DNA of 64,000 nucleotides, from contig CM041776.1 in NCBI GenBank assembly GCA_023374045.1, positions 121,849,000-121,912,999 on the forward strand, in the 5' to 3' direction. Each line of letters begins with the position of its first letter. The first letter of the stretch is position 1. The translations under genes and the position numbers were made by a program. Source of the DNA: Limonium bicolor (taxonomy: Eukaryota > Streptophyta > Magnoliopsida > Caryophyllales > Plumbaginaceae). The notes under the pieces are model-generated. The model worked only from the letters and a program-made list of their open reading frames with translations, was not told where the DNA came from and did not search any database. This document shows positions 33,640 to 47,410 of this stretch, one piece after another.

Positions 33640-34440
33640 AAAAATTTCACCATTACAACCCACGACCCAAAGCTCAAGGCCCAATACCACATCACCAAAG
33701 CTCAAGGCCCAATACCACATCACCAAAGCTCATGGCCCAATACCACATCACCAAAGCTCAAGGCCCAATACCACATCACCAAAACTAAGGCCCAATACCA
33801 CATCATTCAACTCAAGGCCCAATACCACATCATTCAACTCAAGGCCCAATACCACATCACCAAAACTCAAGGCCCAATACCACATCATTAAAATCAAAGC
33901 CCAATACCACATCATCTGACCCGGCCCAATTCCACATAATACTGCCCAAGACAATCTCGGCCCAAGCCTATGTCCAAGTCCGAAATCCAAGGCCCAAACT
34001 AGAAACCCAAAACCCGTGGCCCAAGGCCCAAATCCGAAGCCCAAACCCGAAGCCTACAACCCAACTCCCCAAGGCCCAAATCCGAAATCCAAGGCCCAAA
34101 CTAGAAATCCAAACCCACGGGCCAAACAGGGTCCAAACTCTCGGCCCAAGCCCACGTCCAAACCCATGGCCCAAACAGAGTCCAAGCCCGAAATCCAAGG
34201 CCCAAACTAGAAACCCAAAATCCGTGGCCCATGGCCCAAACCCGAACCCGAAGCCCATGACCCGAAACCCGAAGTCCACAACCCAATTCCCCAAGGCCCA
34301 AACCCACGGCCCAATATCATATGACGTGGCCCAACGACACATTCAATCCGGCCCAAACTCCGAAACTCGGCCCAAAGACACATCCAACCCGGCCAAACCC
34401 AAAAACTTGACCTGAACCCAACTCCCCAATGCCCAACTCC
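33640..34440. repeat. GGCCCAA-rich minisatellite
   Basis: A 28-bp unit CTCAAGGCCCAATACCACAT + CACCAAAG recurs about nine times at 33,665-33,925. It then dissolves into a longer field of AAGGCCCAAA/CCCGAAGCCCA words up to about 34,440. Open frames here are products of the repeat. Confidence 0.85.
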
Positions 34441-34599
34441 GGCCCAAGAATCAAAAGTCTAATCTGGCCCCAAATAAAAAAAAACTCACTTCAACTCAAA
34501 TAGAAAGCCCAAGACCATAAAAAAACCCATGTCTCCAACAAGGCCCGAATCCACAAAGCCTAAGTCCACAAAAAAACCAAACCGAGCCCACAAGAATCA

Positions 34600-34800
34600 A
34601 ACCTTGACCCGAAGGTTGACCTTTGACCTAATTTTTGACCTTTGACCGGAACATTGACCAAACTTTGACCAATCCGAACTTTGACCTCGACCTAGCTTTG
34701 ACCCGATCTAGCTTTGACCAAAAAATGTTGACCTTGACAAAAATGTTGACCCCATCATTGACCAACCCCACTTCAACCCAAACTTTGACCCGGCTCATCT
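34600..34800 (+). repeat. Cluster of TTGACC words (W-box-like)
   Basis: About fifteen TTTGACC/GTTGACC/ATTGACC words in 200 bp, all on the plus strand. TTGAC(C/T) is the core bound by WRKY transcription factors. Whether the array is functional or just a degenerate minisatellite cannot be told from sequence. Confidence 0.7.
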
Positions 34801-35237
34801 TCCAAAACAAGTCAAACCAAAGTTAAATCAAGCCCAACTCATTTTCCAAACCCGATTCCTTTCGACTCACTTTCAACTTGTAAAATCCTTTCAAAACCCC
34901 CAAAAACCAAAAAAGAGTTTCAAACCATCATTTTACTCAAGTCTCATCAAGTTTTTCCAAGAAAACATTTTGTGGAATTTTAAAAGGAAAAACTCTTCTC
35001 ACATCACAGAAAACTCTTCTCTATTGCAGAAAGTTCTTCTCACATATACAGAAAGTTTTCTCCTAAAAACATTTCTCAAAATCAGTGTTTCTTCGTCGAG
35101 AATTCCGAGCAACTTCAAAAAATTTCCATTTCAGTTTTTTAACTCAAATAAATTGTTTTCGGGGAGCAAGAAATGTCTAACCACTTCAAAACATTCCCTC
35201 CACGGTTAGAACATCGCTTGTCTCCCTTCCCAAGATA

Positions 35238-35400
35238 AAAATCCGAGGCGGGGCACTAGGGTCATAACCTCCCTTGTCGCAGTCTGGATCTTTTAGGGGG
35301 GCATTAGGGTGACAAACCTCCCCTAATTGCAGCCTAGATTTTTACAAGGCGGGGTGCTAGGGAAGTAACGACCTTCCTAGTTGCAGCCGGGATTTTAGAA
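35238..35400. repeat. Three diverged tandem units of about 53 bp
   Basis: Each unit has a GGCGGGGCACTAGGG-like start (GGGGGGCATTAGGG, GGCGGGGTGCTAGGG), an AACCTCCC/CCTTCCTA middle, and a TTGCAGCC.GGATTTT end. They lie within the solo-LTR-like insertion. Confidence 0.75.
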
Positions 35401-36824
35401 TCGTCTAACTCCCTTCCGCTCGATTTCAATGTTTTTGGTTTTAATGTTTTAAAAACCCGGGAGTTAGAGACGTTATTAGGGTTCGACCGAGAACATCTCA
35501 TTCATGGTGTTTCTCTCTGAATCCTATTTTTCGACATAAATTCATTGCCCCATCTTTCGAGCCTCGGCACTTACCATTAATTAAGTGTCGTGTTCGAGGG
35601 GGTACATAGGGTAATCCCTCGGGATTATCCGCCCTTTTACAACAAAAAATGATTTTTCGGTTTCAAAAACTTTAAGAGAGACAATTCTGAATAAACCAAT
35701 CCAACATTTCCATTAGAGCTCTAGGACCCATAAGCACTTCTCAACCCTCCTCTGAACCAACTCTAAGTCACATAGGACTTCCAATTCTTGAAGACTCCCA
35801 GAAACCTGAAACATCTTCAAAACCTGAATACTTGCAAACCAAATATCCTCTTCCATACTCAACCATCCTTAAAACCCGAATTTCCCCTCAACACATTCAA
35901 CTTCCCAAGACACCTCAAGAATCCGACCATTTCAAAATCCGAACTTCGCATACACAGAAAACTCCTCAAATCAGCTAAATGATCCAAATACCCCTTGACT
36001 CCACAAAAAATGACCAAAATGCCCCCTTTACTCCTCAAAACTCCCATCATCCTCTTAACCCGGAAAAGCCGAAACAACCTCAAACCACTCAAAAACAATC
36101 AAAATCAACTTCGAGACCAGCCTTTTTTTTCAGATTCCTCGAAATCATCTGCTCCTCAATCCACACTCAATCCCGTCCTTTGGCTTTATTCGAATCTCTT
36201 TAACAAGGTTTTGAAAGAAGGTAATCCCGACAATTGGAGACCGAGGTTTCCTCGGGCACCAATCCAAAGTCGTGGTCGTTGCCACTTCTAAGGGGTGTAA
36301 CCCAGTGCGAACCCAAACAGAATCTTTGGTATGACCAGATAAGCCCAATCTATATGCAAATCTCAGAGTCAATTACGGTTCTTAGAACCCTCTTTCATTT
36401 CCTTCCTAGTATTCTTAGGTCAAACTAGGTGGCGACTCTAGTCAATTCCGCCTTATAGAGGCATAAGTCCGCGTGGGGACCATCGAGAGCGGGTGTAGTG
36501 CTCACTAGCATTCCCCTTATGCTTTCTGGGAAAGACGAACGATTTAATAGGTATTTGAGGGATGCCAGATAACGGGTTTTCACCCTCCACAGAATGGCAT
36601 TTTCTAGGATCTCGGCTTTTTAGTCAGATCATATTTATATAGACCCCCCTCATACCGAAAAATCACCCTCCACACCTACTATAACATTGATCCAGATCAT
36701 CTATAACGTGTTCCATAGCAGTCAACGGAATCCTCACATAGATGGAAATGTAAACTCCACTCATATCTAGTACCATGTTTGTACACAAAAGAAAAGGAAA
36801 CACAGAAAATAAAAGTAATGGACC

Positions 36825-39800
36825 TTAATCAATGTTAACCATGCCCAGTGCTAGACTGAGACGATTGAAGATCTCCCGAGGAAGCGGTTTAGTAAAGATT
36901 TCCGCCAATTGCTGCTCAGTAGAACAATGGAGCAATTCTACAGTCCCTTTCTCGACTTGATCACGAAGAAAGTGGTGACGAATCTCAATATGTTTTGTAC
37001 GAGAGTGTTGAACTGGATTCTTGGACAACGCAATAGTAGATTGATTATCGCAGTAGATAGGAACTGGTGCTTGAGGCATGCCATAGTTTTCTAGTTGATA
37101 TTGTAGCCATAGAACTTGCGCACAACATGCAGCAGCAGCAATATACTCAGCTTCAGTAGTGGAAAAAGCCATAGAGGATTGTTTCTTAGAAAACCAAGAT
37201 ACCAGACTAGTACCAAGGAGCTGGGCACATCCTGATGTACTCTTGCGATCAGTAAGAGATCCTCCAAAATCTGCATCAGTGTATGCCTGGAGTGAAAAAG
37301 AAGATCCTACATGATAAGCCAAACCAAGGTTAGGAGTACCACGCAAGTAACGAAAAATTCGTTTCACTGCTTGAAGATGAGGAACTCGTGGATCGGCCTG
37401 AAACCTGGCACAATAGCAGACACTGTAGAGAATATCAGGTCTGCTAGCAGTGAGGTACATTAAAGAGCCAATCATAGCCCTATATTCAGTGGGATCAGTA
37501 GATTCAGCATGAGTTTCTAAGCCAAGTTTAGCAATACTAGACATTGGAGTTGCCAGGGATTTTGTAGAGTCAAATCCAAACTTGGACAGTAATTCAGTGG
37601 TGTATTTCCCTTGCCAAACAAATGTGTGAGTGGTAGTCTGACGAATTTGCAATCCTAAGAAAAAAGTGAGTTCTCCCATACTGCTCATTAAAAATTCATT
37701 AGTCATCACAGTTTCAAATGATTTAGACAACGCATGACAAGATGATCCAAACACAATGTCATCAACATAGATCTGAATCAACAATATATCAGAGTCTTGG
37801 AATTTGAGGAACAACATACTATCCACTTGACCTCTCGTAAATCCTTGCTGAAGAAATAAGAAGTAAGACGAGCATACTAGACCCGCGGAGCCTACTTCAA
37901 TCCATAAACAGATTTCTTGAGTAGAAAAACATCATCAGGTCTGGACTGATCAATAAATCCAGGGGGTTGAGCCACATAAACCTCTTTATCAATATAGTCA
38001 TTCATAAATGCACATTTAACATCCATTTGGTATAAGGGAAATGCCATATGTGCTGCAAAGGCGATCAACATACGAATAACTTCTAGACGGGCAACAGGTG
38101 CATAAGTTTCGTCATAGTCTATACCCTCTTACTGATTGTACCCCTGGACTACTAGTCGGGCCTTGTTACGAGCAACATGACCATCGGCATCAAGTTTGTT
38201 GCGATAAACCCAGCGTGTACCGATAACCTCCTTATGACTTGGTCGGGGAACTAAGGTCCAAACATCATTCCGTTTGAACTCATTGAGTTCATCATGCATA
38301 GCCTGTATCCAATCAGAATCGGTAAGGGCTTCTTTGACATTACGGGGTTCAATACTTGACAGGAAACCTTCATGGGCACAGAAGTTCCTAAGTGAGTTAC
38401 GAGTCACACGTCCTGAGTTCAAGTCTGAAAGAAGATTATCCAGGTAACGCCAGGAGCCCGACGAGAAGGATGTTAGGGGGAATTGTGGTATCTCAGATTG
38501 AGAGCTGGGTCTCCTTTGATTTGATACAGCGAATTGTCTGTTCTAGAGGTTTCACTTGCTAGCGAGCTATTGGTCTTGGATTATCAGAAGACGGTTGTAA
38601 TGAAGTAGAAGGAACTGAATGAGATTTTGTGTGTGAAGTAATATGAGAGATTTGAACAGATGGAGATGGAGAATCTGAGTCTGAATCATCAGAATCATCG
38701 ACACCTAATTCTGACCCAATATTTTGTGGATTCCGAAAGCCAAAATTCATTTCATCGAATCGTACATATGACGATTCCTCCACGACAAGAGTGCGTTTGT
38801 TGAACACCCGATAAGCCTTACTAGTAGTAGAATATCCCAAAAATACTCCTTCATCTCCTCTGGTGTCAAGCTTCCCAGTGTTAAGTTTACCATTGTGTAA
38901 AATGAAACACCTACACCCAAATACCTTAAAGTATCCAATTGACGGAGGTCTTCCCTTTACCAGCTGATATGGAGTTTGATTGAGTATAGGTCTGATAAGA
39001 GCCCTGTTGAGGATATAGCATGCCGTGTTAACAGCCTCTCCCCAGAAACTAGGTGCTAATCCACTAGCATTAAGCATTGTCTGTGCCATCTCAACTAATG
39101 TACGATTCTTTCGTTCCACAACACCATTCTGCTGAGGTGTGCGCACTGCTGAAAAAGTATGAGTGATACCTTGATCAGTACAAAACTGTCGAAACTGCTG
39201 ATTGATAAATTCTGTACCATTGTCTTACTGTATAGTACGCAGAAGAAACCCCAATTGGCGCTGTATCTGAACACAAAACCCTTTAAACAGATTGAAAGTA
39301 TCGGCTTTAGCATGAAGTAGATAAATCCAAGTGAAGCGAGAATAATCATCAACCAAAACAAAAATGTATTTCTTCCCAGCCCTGGTCATGGTGCGCATAG
39401 GTCCCACCAAATCCATATGCACCAATTCTAGCACCGTAGAGGTAGAAACCACAGACTTAGGAATATGTGCTGAACGAGTCTGCTTATTTAGCTGGCATGC
39501 ACTACAAGGAAAATCTTCCTGAAGAACCGATGATGGTAATCCTTCAACAAGGTGTTGAGTTCGTAATTTATTAAGCAGGCGTATGTGAGCATGACCAAGA
39601 CGTTGATGCCATAAGTTAGCATTTTCTGTGGAAGCAGTGAGACAGATAGCATCCAATCTTTGATCATCAACATCCACTAGATACAGATTACCCCTGCAAT
39701 ATCCTTGTAGAAGAGGTGCGCCTGTCGTCAAATCTGTGACAACGAAGCCATAAGAATCAAAGGTAATAGAGGAAGGACCCTTATCACACACTTGTGACAC

Positions 39801-40174
39801 ACTCAGTAGATTGTGCTCTAATCCATCCACCAAGCACACATCTTCAACACTCCCCTGATGACCTACTGTGCCTATAGCAATGATCTGTCCCTTCCCATTA
39901 TTTCCAAAAGTCACAAATCCTCCATGTAAACCTTCAAGTTCCCGAAACAGTGTATGGTCTCCAGTCATATGCCGAGAACATCCGCTATCCATAAGCCAAA
40001 TGTTTGCTCCGTCAGCATAATCCTGGCACATAAAGGAAAGGAATCAATAACGTTTGGGGACCCATTGCTGTTTGGGTCGACGAGAATACATACTAGCATA
40101 CTTAATGGAATGAGTAACAGAATCTCTAGCGTTTTTCCGCTGCAACTTAAAACATGAATTGATATGATGTCCAA
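36825..40174 (-). pseudogene. pol of the SIRE-like copia element: protease, integrase, RT, RNase H
   Basis: Minus-strand order. Protease with WLMDSGCSRHMTGD (about 40,000). Pre-integrase LWHQRLGHAHIRLLNKL. Integrase with VHMDLVGPM and FVLVDDYSRFTW; an in-frame TAA follows RTIQ at about 39,227, where the next conserved DNGTEF block starts. The integrase resumes with VRTPQQNGVVERKNRTL. RT starts at 38,422 (EALTDSDWIQAMHDEL, GTRWVYRNKLDADG) with a stop after VVQGYNQ at 38,129, and continues to the active site IQIYVDDIVFGSS (about 37,770). RNase H has FSTTEAEYIAAA and HSRTKHIEIRHHFLRD. The last open piece (36825-37826) is 333 codons. Nonsense codons and frameshifts inactivate it. Confidence 0.9.
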
Positions 40175-41872
40175 GAATATGACAATAACTACATTCTATC
40201 ACTGCTGGACCAGACGAAAAATTTCTCTTTGTCGGAATAGCTTTAGTTTATGTATATTACTTCTTCGGTCTTAGATCAGCTTCAACTCCACGGAACCCTA
40301 GTCCACCTCGATTTTTATTTGGTTTTCTAACAATTTCATTACGTTTGATTTTCCCTGTGTGCCACGAAGGATTTTCTAGATTAATGATGTTCAGTCTTCT
40401 ATCAAGAGTATCACATTGTTTCTGGAGATCAGCATTATCCTGACGAATCCATTCATTATCTACCTTAAGTAATTGAATTTCCTTTTCTGCCCATTCTGGT
40501 ATTGAACTCAACTTACTTTTAACTGACGAAGTAAACGTAGATTGTAACACCTTGGACGAACTTTCTACCAGCTTTTCTGCTAACTCCTTATTTTTTCCTT
40601 TCAACTCGTTTATCTCCTGCTCTAGTTGCTTTATTTGAATTTCTCTACTACTAACATCGTCAAGTTTTCCTTTTAAAGCCGCAATTTCTAATAAAGCAAC
40701 CGTCAAAGCATCAAAAATCTGATCTTTCGGAGATTCTCTACCTACATTATTGAAGTTAAGAAAACTTACCTGCTCTCCCACAAGAGAGTGATGCTCCTTG
40801 TCTTTCGCAACCAGACACATCGATTCATCGTATGCTAATTCATCAGTGTGAGTCCGATGGATAGCCGTCATACAATAATGCGCCTCCACCTTTTCAGCCG
40901 GCTCAGACTCTTCTTCTTCTTCACCCCATACCGCAGCAGCCATACGGGAATCTCGATTTCTATACTGCGGGGGTTTGGATGACAAAGGACAATCCTGTAT
41001 CATATGACCTAGCTTGTGACACCGGAAACACTCCACCTTACTTATATCTGAGTCGCGCCGGTTACTACTTGAACCCTGAAATCCACCCCTTTTTCTGCTC
41101 ATAATTCTCTTCAATCCTTGAGCCAGTAAATTTATCTCTGTGTCGAAATCATCATCTAACTCCCAATCAGTGTTTTCCACTATCTTTTTGCCTTCAGAGC
41201 AAGATTTTTTCTTTCAAGAGAAATACCATCCAATGACTGTTCTTTCATCTTGCTTTCATGGACGATTAAATCCGAACACAATTGTTCGAAAGATACCGAC
41301 GATACTTTGTCCATCTTCTCCAGCATAGAGGTGTAATTCAACCAGTCTTTAGTAAGCGATTCCAAAAATCTCTCATTAGTCTGTTCATTCGTAAGCGATG
41401 CACCCACTGTCTTGATTTCGATTAAAATCTGATTGAACCTCTCAATCGCAGCAACCAACGTTTCTTCTTCAGCCATCTTAAAGTTATTGAATTCTCTCTT
41501 ATACTATTTCTCCTTTGCTTTTCGAATAGACTCAGTACCTTGATATGCTATCTTAAGAAAATCCCATACACCTTTTGCTGTTTGAATACTGAGAACTCTT
41601 CCTTGATCTTCATCTGAGAGAGACGATACGAGAATCCGCAGGGCTTGTTTGTTCTTGCTGAGTAATTTCTCATCATCCTCTGTCCACTGCTCTTCAGGCT
41701 TATCCAGAGTATTCCCTTCTACGGTGACAGTGGGTTTGAAATCGCCTTTAGTAACCACCTTCCAAACTTTGTAGTCAACGGACATTAGTTGAGCTTCCAT
41801 CTGCTCGCACCATTTGGAGTAGTTTAGCTTGGTTAACTTGGGAGCCTTGACATTGTACGAACTCATCTTCAC
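40140..41872 (-). pseudogene. gag of the SIRE-like copia element with two CCHC zinc knuckles
   Basis: ATG near 41,872 begins MKMSSYNVKAPKLTKLNYSK, then WCEQMEAQLMSVDYKVW, the copia gag start. A stop at about 41,504 and frame changes near 41,480 and 41,180 break it. The third piece (40257-41180) has the first knuckle CFRCHKLGHMIQDC and a long Glu/Lys-rich coiled-coil-like stretch. A second knuckle, CSYCHILGHHINSC, lies past the 40,257 stop at about 40,195-40,150. Two knuckles separated by a long coiled segment are usual in SIRE gag. Confidence 0.85.
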
Positions 41873-41910
41873 GATCTACCTTGAAGTGTTAGCCTCGAGC
41901 AAAGGTAACC

Positions 41911-41923
41911 TACTCTGATACCA
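41911..41923 (-). other. Primer-binding site (initiator tRNA-Met) of the SIRE-like element
   Basis: The minus strand reads TGGTATCAGAGTA two bases after the 5' LTR end. This is complementary to the 3' end of initiator tRNA-Met, the standard copia primer. Confidence 0.9.
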
Positions 41924-41925
41924 CT

Positions 41926-42550
41926 TGACAATTCGTAACGTGACTTCCGGTTTACTCAGTCTTGTACCGAGCTCTTGGTGTTAACTAATGTAAAGAATGC
42001 AATCTTCGATATAGAAGAAAACTCGGCCACTAATATATATTAATAGCGTGAAAAACTCCTCACCTGATCTGTTCAACACCTTGAACAATCACTCACTAAT
42101 CTATCACTCTTCGAATGATAGTCACACTCCTCTAATCACGAATAAAGAATCACTCTCAAAACACTCAATGAGACTCGCCGTAAAAGGGTATAGATATGTT
42201 CTTCATCCCCCAAAAGCGCGCCCTAAACTATATCTATACAGGTATATATATACAAAAGGAATAATCAAATACGTAAACAAACTAACCAATAATAATGAGA
42301 ACTAAGGAAGATATATCTCCACACCAATAGTACCGAGAATAAAGGGAGATATATCAGAAGGAATCTAACAACTTATAGCAGCATATAGTGTCACGTGAGC
42401 AGCTCCGCTTTCTGTTGTAGTCAAGATGAATTTTACCAAGATAAATAATATGCTGAGTACAAGACCGGCACTATGCTGAGTACAAGACCGGCACTACATA
42501 TTTGTCACACATCAAAAACTATAAGTATGTGTCGCCCAAATACATTTACA
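41926..42550 (-). repeat. 5' LTR of the SIRE-like copia element
   Basis: Plus-strand ends TGACAATTCGTAACGTG and AAATACATTTACA. It matches 27418-28043 with few differences. TSD CTTCT follows at 42551-42555. Confidence 0.93.
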
Positions 42551-42790
42551 CTTCTTCTTCTCCTTCTCCTCCCGTCTGCTTCCTCCCTACCTTCACCACC
42601 GCCCCTGACTAACTCGCCGCACCACTCCCCCTCACCACACTACCCCTCACCAGCTCCCTCCCCCTCATCAGCTCTCTTCCCTTCACCTGCCGCTTCCGTC
42701 CCCCTCATCTACCGCTTTCCTTCTCCTCATCACCAGACTCGCGCCCCCAGCAGAGCCGCTCACTCCAGCCGCCCACCACCACAACCACCA

Positions 42791-45700
42791 ATGGATCCTG
42801 GACAGTTCAATATTTTCGATTCGCAAGGACCGTCTGAGGAACAGCCATTCAGCTTGCAGACGACACACATATTTGCAGCTTATGCATCCAGTTAGTATTT
42901 TTTTTAATTAGTACTAATTATTTTTTGAATTAGTTATTGTTTTAGTAATGCCTATTTAGTATTTTTTATGTGCTATATTTGTAGTAGTTGATCATATGTT
43001 ATAAATTATTGTTGAATTGAGTGAAATTATATGTAGATGATTCACAATGTTGTTGCATTGAAGTTAAATTTATTTGAAGTCCTTTAATATTTATTTAATT
43101 GTTGTAGATAAATTTATTAGACGTCCTTTAATATTTATATAATTGGGCTCAAATTTATAAGTATGAATATATTTTATCTCTTTTTAACTAGTTTGATTGT
43201 TTAAATGTAATTAGCGTTTCGATTAATCATGTTTAACTGAAAATAATCTATCTAACTAATAATGTATGTCGAATAATTTATTATAACTAGTCTGACTAAT
43301 TTATTATAGTTTTTATGATCAAAATTTTGTATTATTAATCCAAACTTAAGATTATGAATATTAACATATGTAGTATATAAAATGAGTAAGTTTACTTGTT
43401 TAATGTTAATTTGTGTTTCAAATAATCACGGTTTATTAGAAATAACCTAATTAATTAACTTATAATTTATGTCGAATAGTTAATTACAACAAGTTTTAGT
43501 AATGTATTATTGTTCATATTAATTCGATTATTGTATAATGAATTTGTTGATTTTTTAATTCAAATTAGATGAATTGAACTTAAATTTATAATTATAGTTA
43601 TAGTTAATTAGAGTTAGTTAAAGTATAGTTAGTCAACCCTATCTACTATATTTGACAAGATTTACTTGTTATAGATTTAAGTCTGTGTTTGTCTCTTATA
43701 ATAGTTTCATAAATATTTATTTTATTGATAGCTTGTTTGGATCATTAACATAATCGAAAATAATTAATCGTAGTTAAGAATAGTTCTCTGGATCTAGTTG
43801 CATTATCTCATTATTACAACTAAATGTTCTTTGATTGCTCAGAGGTACGAACCCTACATATTTCGTACACTAATAACTAGATCAAACTGGAAGGCTCAGG
43901 TGTCTCACCCATCTATAGCCCCATACATTATGAGAGCCGGTTTGTTTAAAGTTTGTGGCTTGGGACTTACCACTAGAGAGGATCATTCAGGATTTCGATA
44001 GAGAGGTGGCGTCCAGAGACACACACTTTCCTTATGCCGTTTGGTGAGGTGACCATCACGCTAGAGGATGTTCATATCCTGTTCGGGCTACCGATTGAGG
44101 GGTACCTCGTATGTTACGACACCGATACACCTGATGTGAATGTAGAGTGTATAGCTCTTCTTGGCGATGCACCACCCACCCGTAGAGGCTACCAGATCCC
44201 TATAAATTGGCTTGCCTCTAGATTTATCGAGACCGACCCATACTTTCATCTTCTTGGCCCTATGATACACCAACAGCATGCGAGGGCGTTCATGCTTCGA
44301 CTGATTGGTGGTCTCTTGTTTCCTAATGCGAATGGGGCATGCATCGATGTTGCATACCAGCGAATCTTTCAGGACTTTGACATTGCTGGTAGGGTGAGCT
44401 GGGGTTGTGCTTTACTTACACATCTGTACAGAGATATGTGTAATGCTACCAAGTATGATTCAACCTGTCTGAATGATTGTAGCAAGTTGTTGACTGTGTG
44501 GGCGTACGAACGCCTACCTCATTTCCGTCCCAAAAACTTGATTGATCCACCTCCTGAACTTTTTCTCACTTACAGGTAACATCATCAAACTAATTTGCCA
44601 TCTGTTAATAATGTTAAAGTCCATTTAAATTTTCTAACTTGTTCTTCATTGCGGATACAATGGGAAGTTGTGCAACATTGACTCATACTTGGCCGTGCCT
44701 ACTTAGACACGCTGCACGTTCCACCTACGCAAAGAGAGGTGAGTACCCTCTTCATTGTATTTAGTTTATTGTTTTATTGATAACAAGTATAAAAAACTGT
44801 GTATATAGTGGATTTGGTAGCCATATGGCATATGGTGAAAGATCACCGAATCCTCAGCAATTTGCACTACGTGTGTTTGTGATCCATTATAATGTGGTGG
44901 AAGGTCATCAGCCTGATCGGGTGCTGCGACAGTTTGGCGTGGACTAGCCAATGCCAAATCCTCCCCTTGATTGCTATTATCTTCACGTTGTTACATGGTC
45001 TAGGCGGACTGATGCTAAGTGGTGGGAGATCTTCAGCGACTACATACATATCTGGAACAACAGACATCAGTTTCAGATAAAACTTGCACAATACAAAGGA
45101 GTGTCCCGCTTGATATGAGGAGTGCATACATGGTCTGGTACTGAGAGCACTCAATCGCCTGGTACATCTAGGAGAGTAAACGGAATGTGATCATTGTAAG
45201 TGTTGTTTATTAAATTGTTCATTATTTTTTGTTTATAGTTTATTCATTGCCTAAACAAGATGACATACATGAATAGCCAGCCACGCTATAGCAGTTGCAG
45301 AGCATTCCTATAGACCAGGGTGTTAGGGATTTTGCATCCCAGACATCTCAGACATTGGATGTCAGACACTACCAAAGAGGAGGCCACTTTGATCAGAATT
45401 TCTCAAGCCAAGCGCCTCAGATGATGGACATCCAATACCCTCATATTGCTATCCACAACAACCTCCTCCACGAGCAGTCAGAAACCAGGCGTATAGTCAA
45501 AGACGAAGAGGGCCGTGTCGTCTGGCAGAACCTATGGAGGCCGAGCATCAGCCACATCAGGCAGAGCAGCCACAACAGGCAAAGCAGCCACAACGGAAGG
45601 AGTAGCCTGATGCTCAACCACTACTACTGACGGGACCTGTGCCTCCTACACCAAACGTGGATGGATATCATCCATTCATAGCTCCTACGCTAGGTACATT

Positions 45701-46108
45701 TACAGTTGGTACATTTACGCACTCTTCATCGTTGGATGATATGGTGGGTCAGTTGCCACCGGATTTCGGGACACAGTTTGATGTGGGGGCGGGGTCATCA
45801 CATACTGCACCCACTACACCCACACCCAGGACCAACCCTACCACATACAACGCTTCTTCTCTTCATCTTGGGCAGATGGACTGGACAAACATGCCCACAC
45901 CAGGGCAGCAGCACGTGGTGCCTACAAATCATTAGTCCTCCGCACCTGCTGCCACCATCAGCTGAGTGGCCCTTCTCCAACACAGCCTGACCAAGCTGGC
46001 ACTCCACCTACCACGGATACGAACCAAATGTGGTTGAGAGGCCAAAATTCTAGGACTAGGAACCCTAGATACTATAACCTTGATTTCACATTCGGCTCTC
46101 CTCCATAG
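42791..46108 (+). pseudogene. Plant mobile domain (PMD / MAIN-like, PP7-long-form-like) gene, decayed
   Basis: Exon 1 (42791-42890) starts MDPGQFNIFDSQG and ends at a GTTAGT donor. Intron 1 (42891-43842) ends TTGCTCAG. Exon 2 (43843-44575) encodes a frameshifted start (HPSIAPYIMRAGLFKVCGLG), then in another frame ERWRPETHTF. It continues PFGEVTITLEDVHILFGLPI and IPINWLASRF to a CAG|GTAACA donor. Later exons are recognisable as LGRAYLDTLHVPPTQRE (about 44,690-44,740) and VEGHQPDRVLRQFGVD, followed by a TAG (about 44,900-44,949). DAKWWEIFSDYIHIWNNRHQ lies near 45,020-45,075. The tail is Gln/Pro/Thr-rich and ends YNLDFTFGSPP at 46,108. PMD proteins include MAIN/MAIL nuclear proteins and many transposon-borne relatives. 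Several frameshifts and stops indicate a pseudogene, probably of transposon origin. Its 5' flank was separated by the copia insertion. Confidence 0.8.
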
Positions 46109-46246
46109 ATCGGTACTTAGTTTATGTTTTATTCCCTGTTAATGTATGTTTTATTTATGTATGAAGTAATGCAAATGAAAACATAGTCATTGTAACCTAT
46201 GGTCTTTACTGCCTTTAGTTTGTTTTTATAGAAGTTATTAAGTTTT

Positions 46247-47289
<1,043 letters not shown>

Positions 47290-47410
47290 ACCATCCTTAT
47301 GCCTTGGGAATCCTTATAATGGGAATCCTTATAATGGGTATCCTTATCATGAGAATCATTATCATGGGAATCATTATCTTGGGAATCCTTATCTTAAATT
47401 GCAAAGTCTA
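47290..47410. repeat. GGGAATCCTTAT minisatellite
   Basis: About seven degenerate units of GGGAATCCTTATAAT / GAGAATCATTATCAT, 15-18 bp apart, immediately after the 190-bp array. Confidence 0.8.

Larger units (their letters stand above)
30283..36674 (+). mobile_element. 6.4-kb solo-LTR-like insertion (Ogre/Tat-type candidate), TSD CCTAC
   Basis: Begins TGTAGACACCAAAAATTC and ends CACCCTCCACA, giving TG...CA ends. A perfect 5-bp duplication CCTAC flanks it (30278-30282, 36675-36679). Nothing inside encodes a recognisable protein; it consists of leader-like and repeat-rich DNA. Near 36,430 it contains GGTGGCGACTCTAGTC, which resembles the tRNA-Arg-type primer site of Ogre/Tat elements. If that is a real PBS, the insertion would be a roughly 6.1-kb LTR plus a stub of internal DNA rather than a plain solo LTR. 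Orientation is inferred from that motif. Confidence 0.7.
27418..42550 (-). mobile_element. SIRE-like Ty1/copia retrotransposon with accessory ORF, interrupted by a solo-LTR-like insertion
   Basis: LTRs at 27418-28043 and 41926-42550 (626 and 625 bp, near-identical by eye) with TSD CTTCT at 27413-27417 and 42551-42555. Minus-strand order is 5' LTR, tRNA-iMet PBS, gag with two zinc knuckles, protease, integrase, RT, RNase H, then a 504-codon extra ORF, PPT and 3' LTR. Protease DSGCSRHMTGD, two CCHC knuckles and an extra ORF after pol fit the SIRE/Maximus lineage. A 6.4-kb insertion (30283-36674) lies between pol and the extra ORF. Without it the element is about 8.7 kb. Confidence 0.92.

Noticed and set aside
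33748..34415. Open frames with Gly/Trp/Leu or Pro/Asn repeats
   Set aside because: Products of the GGCCCAA minisatellite, open on both strands, with no domain.
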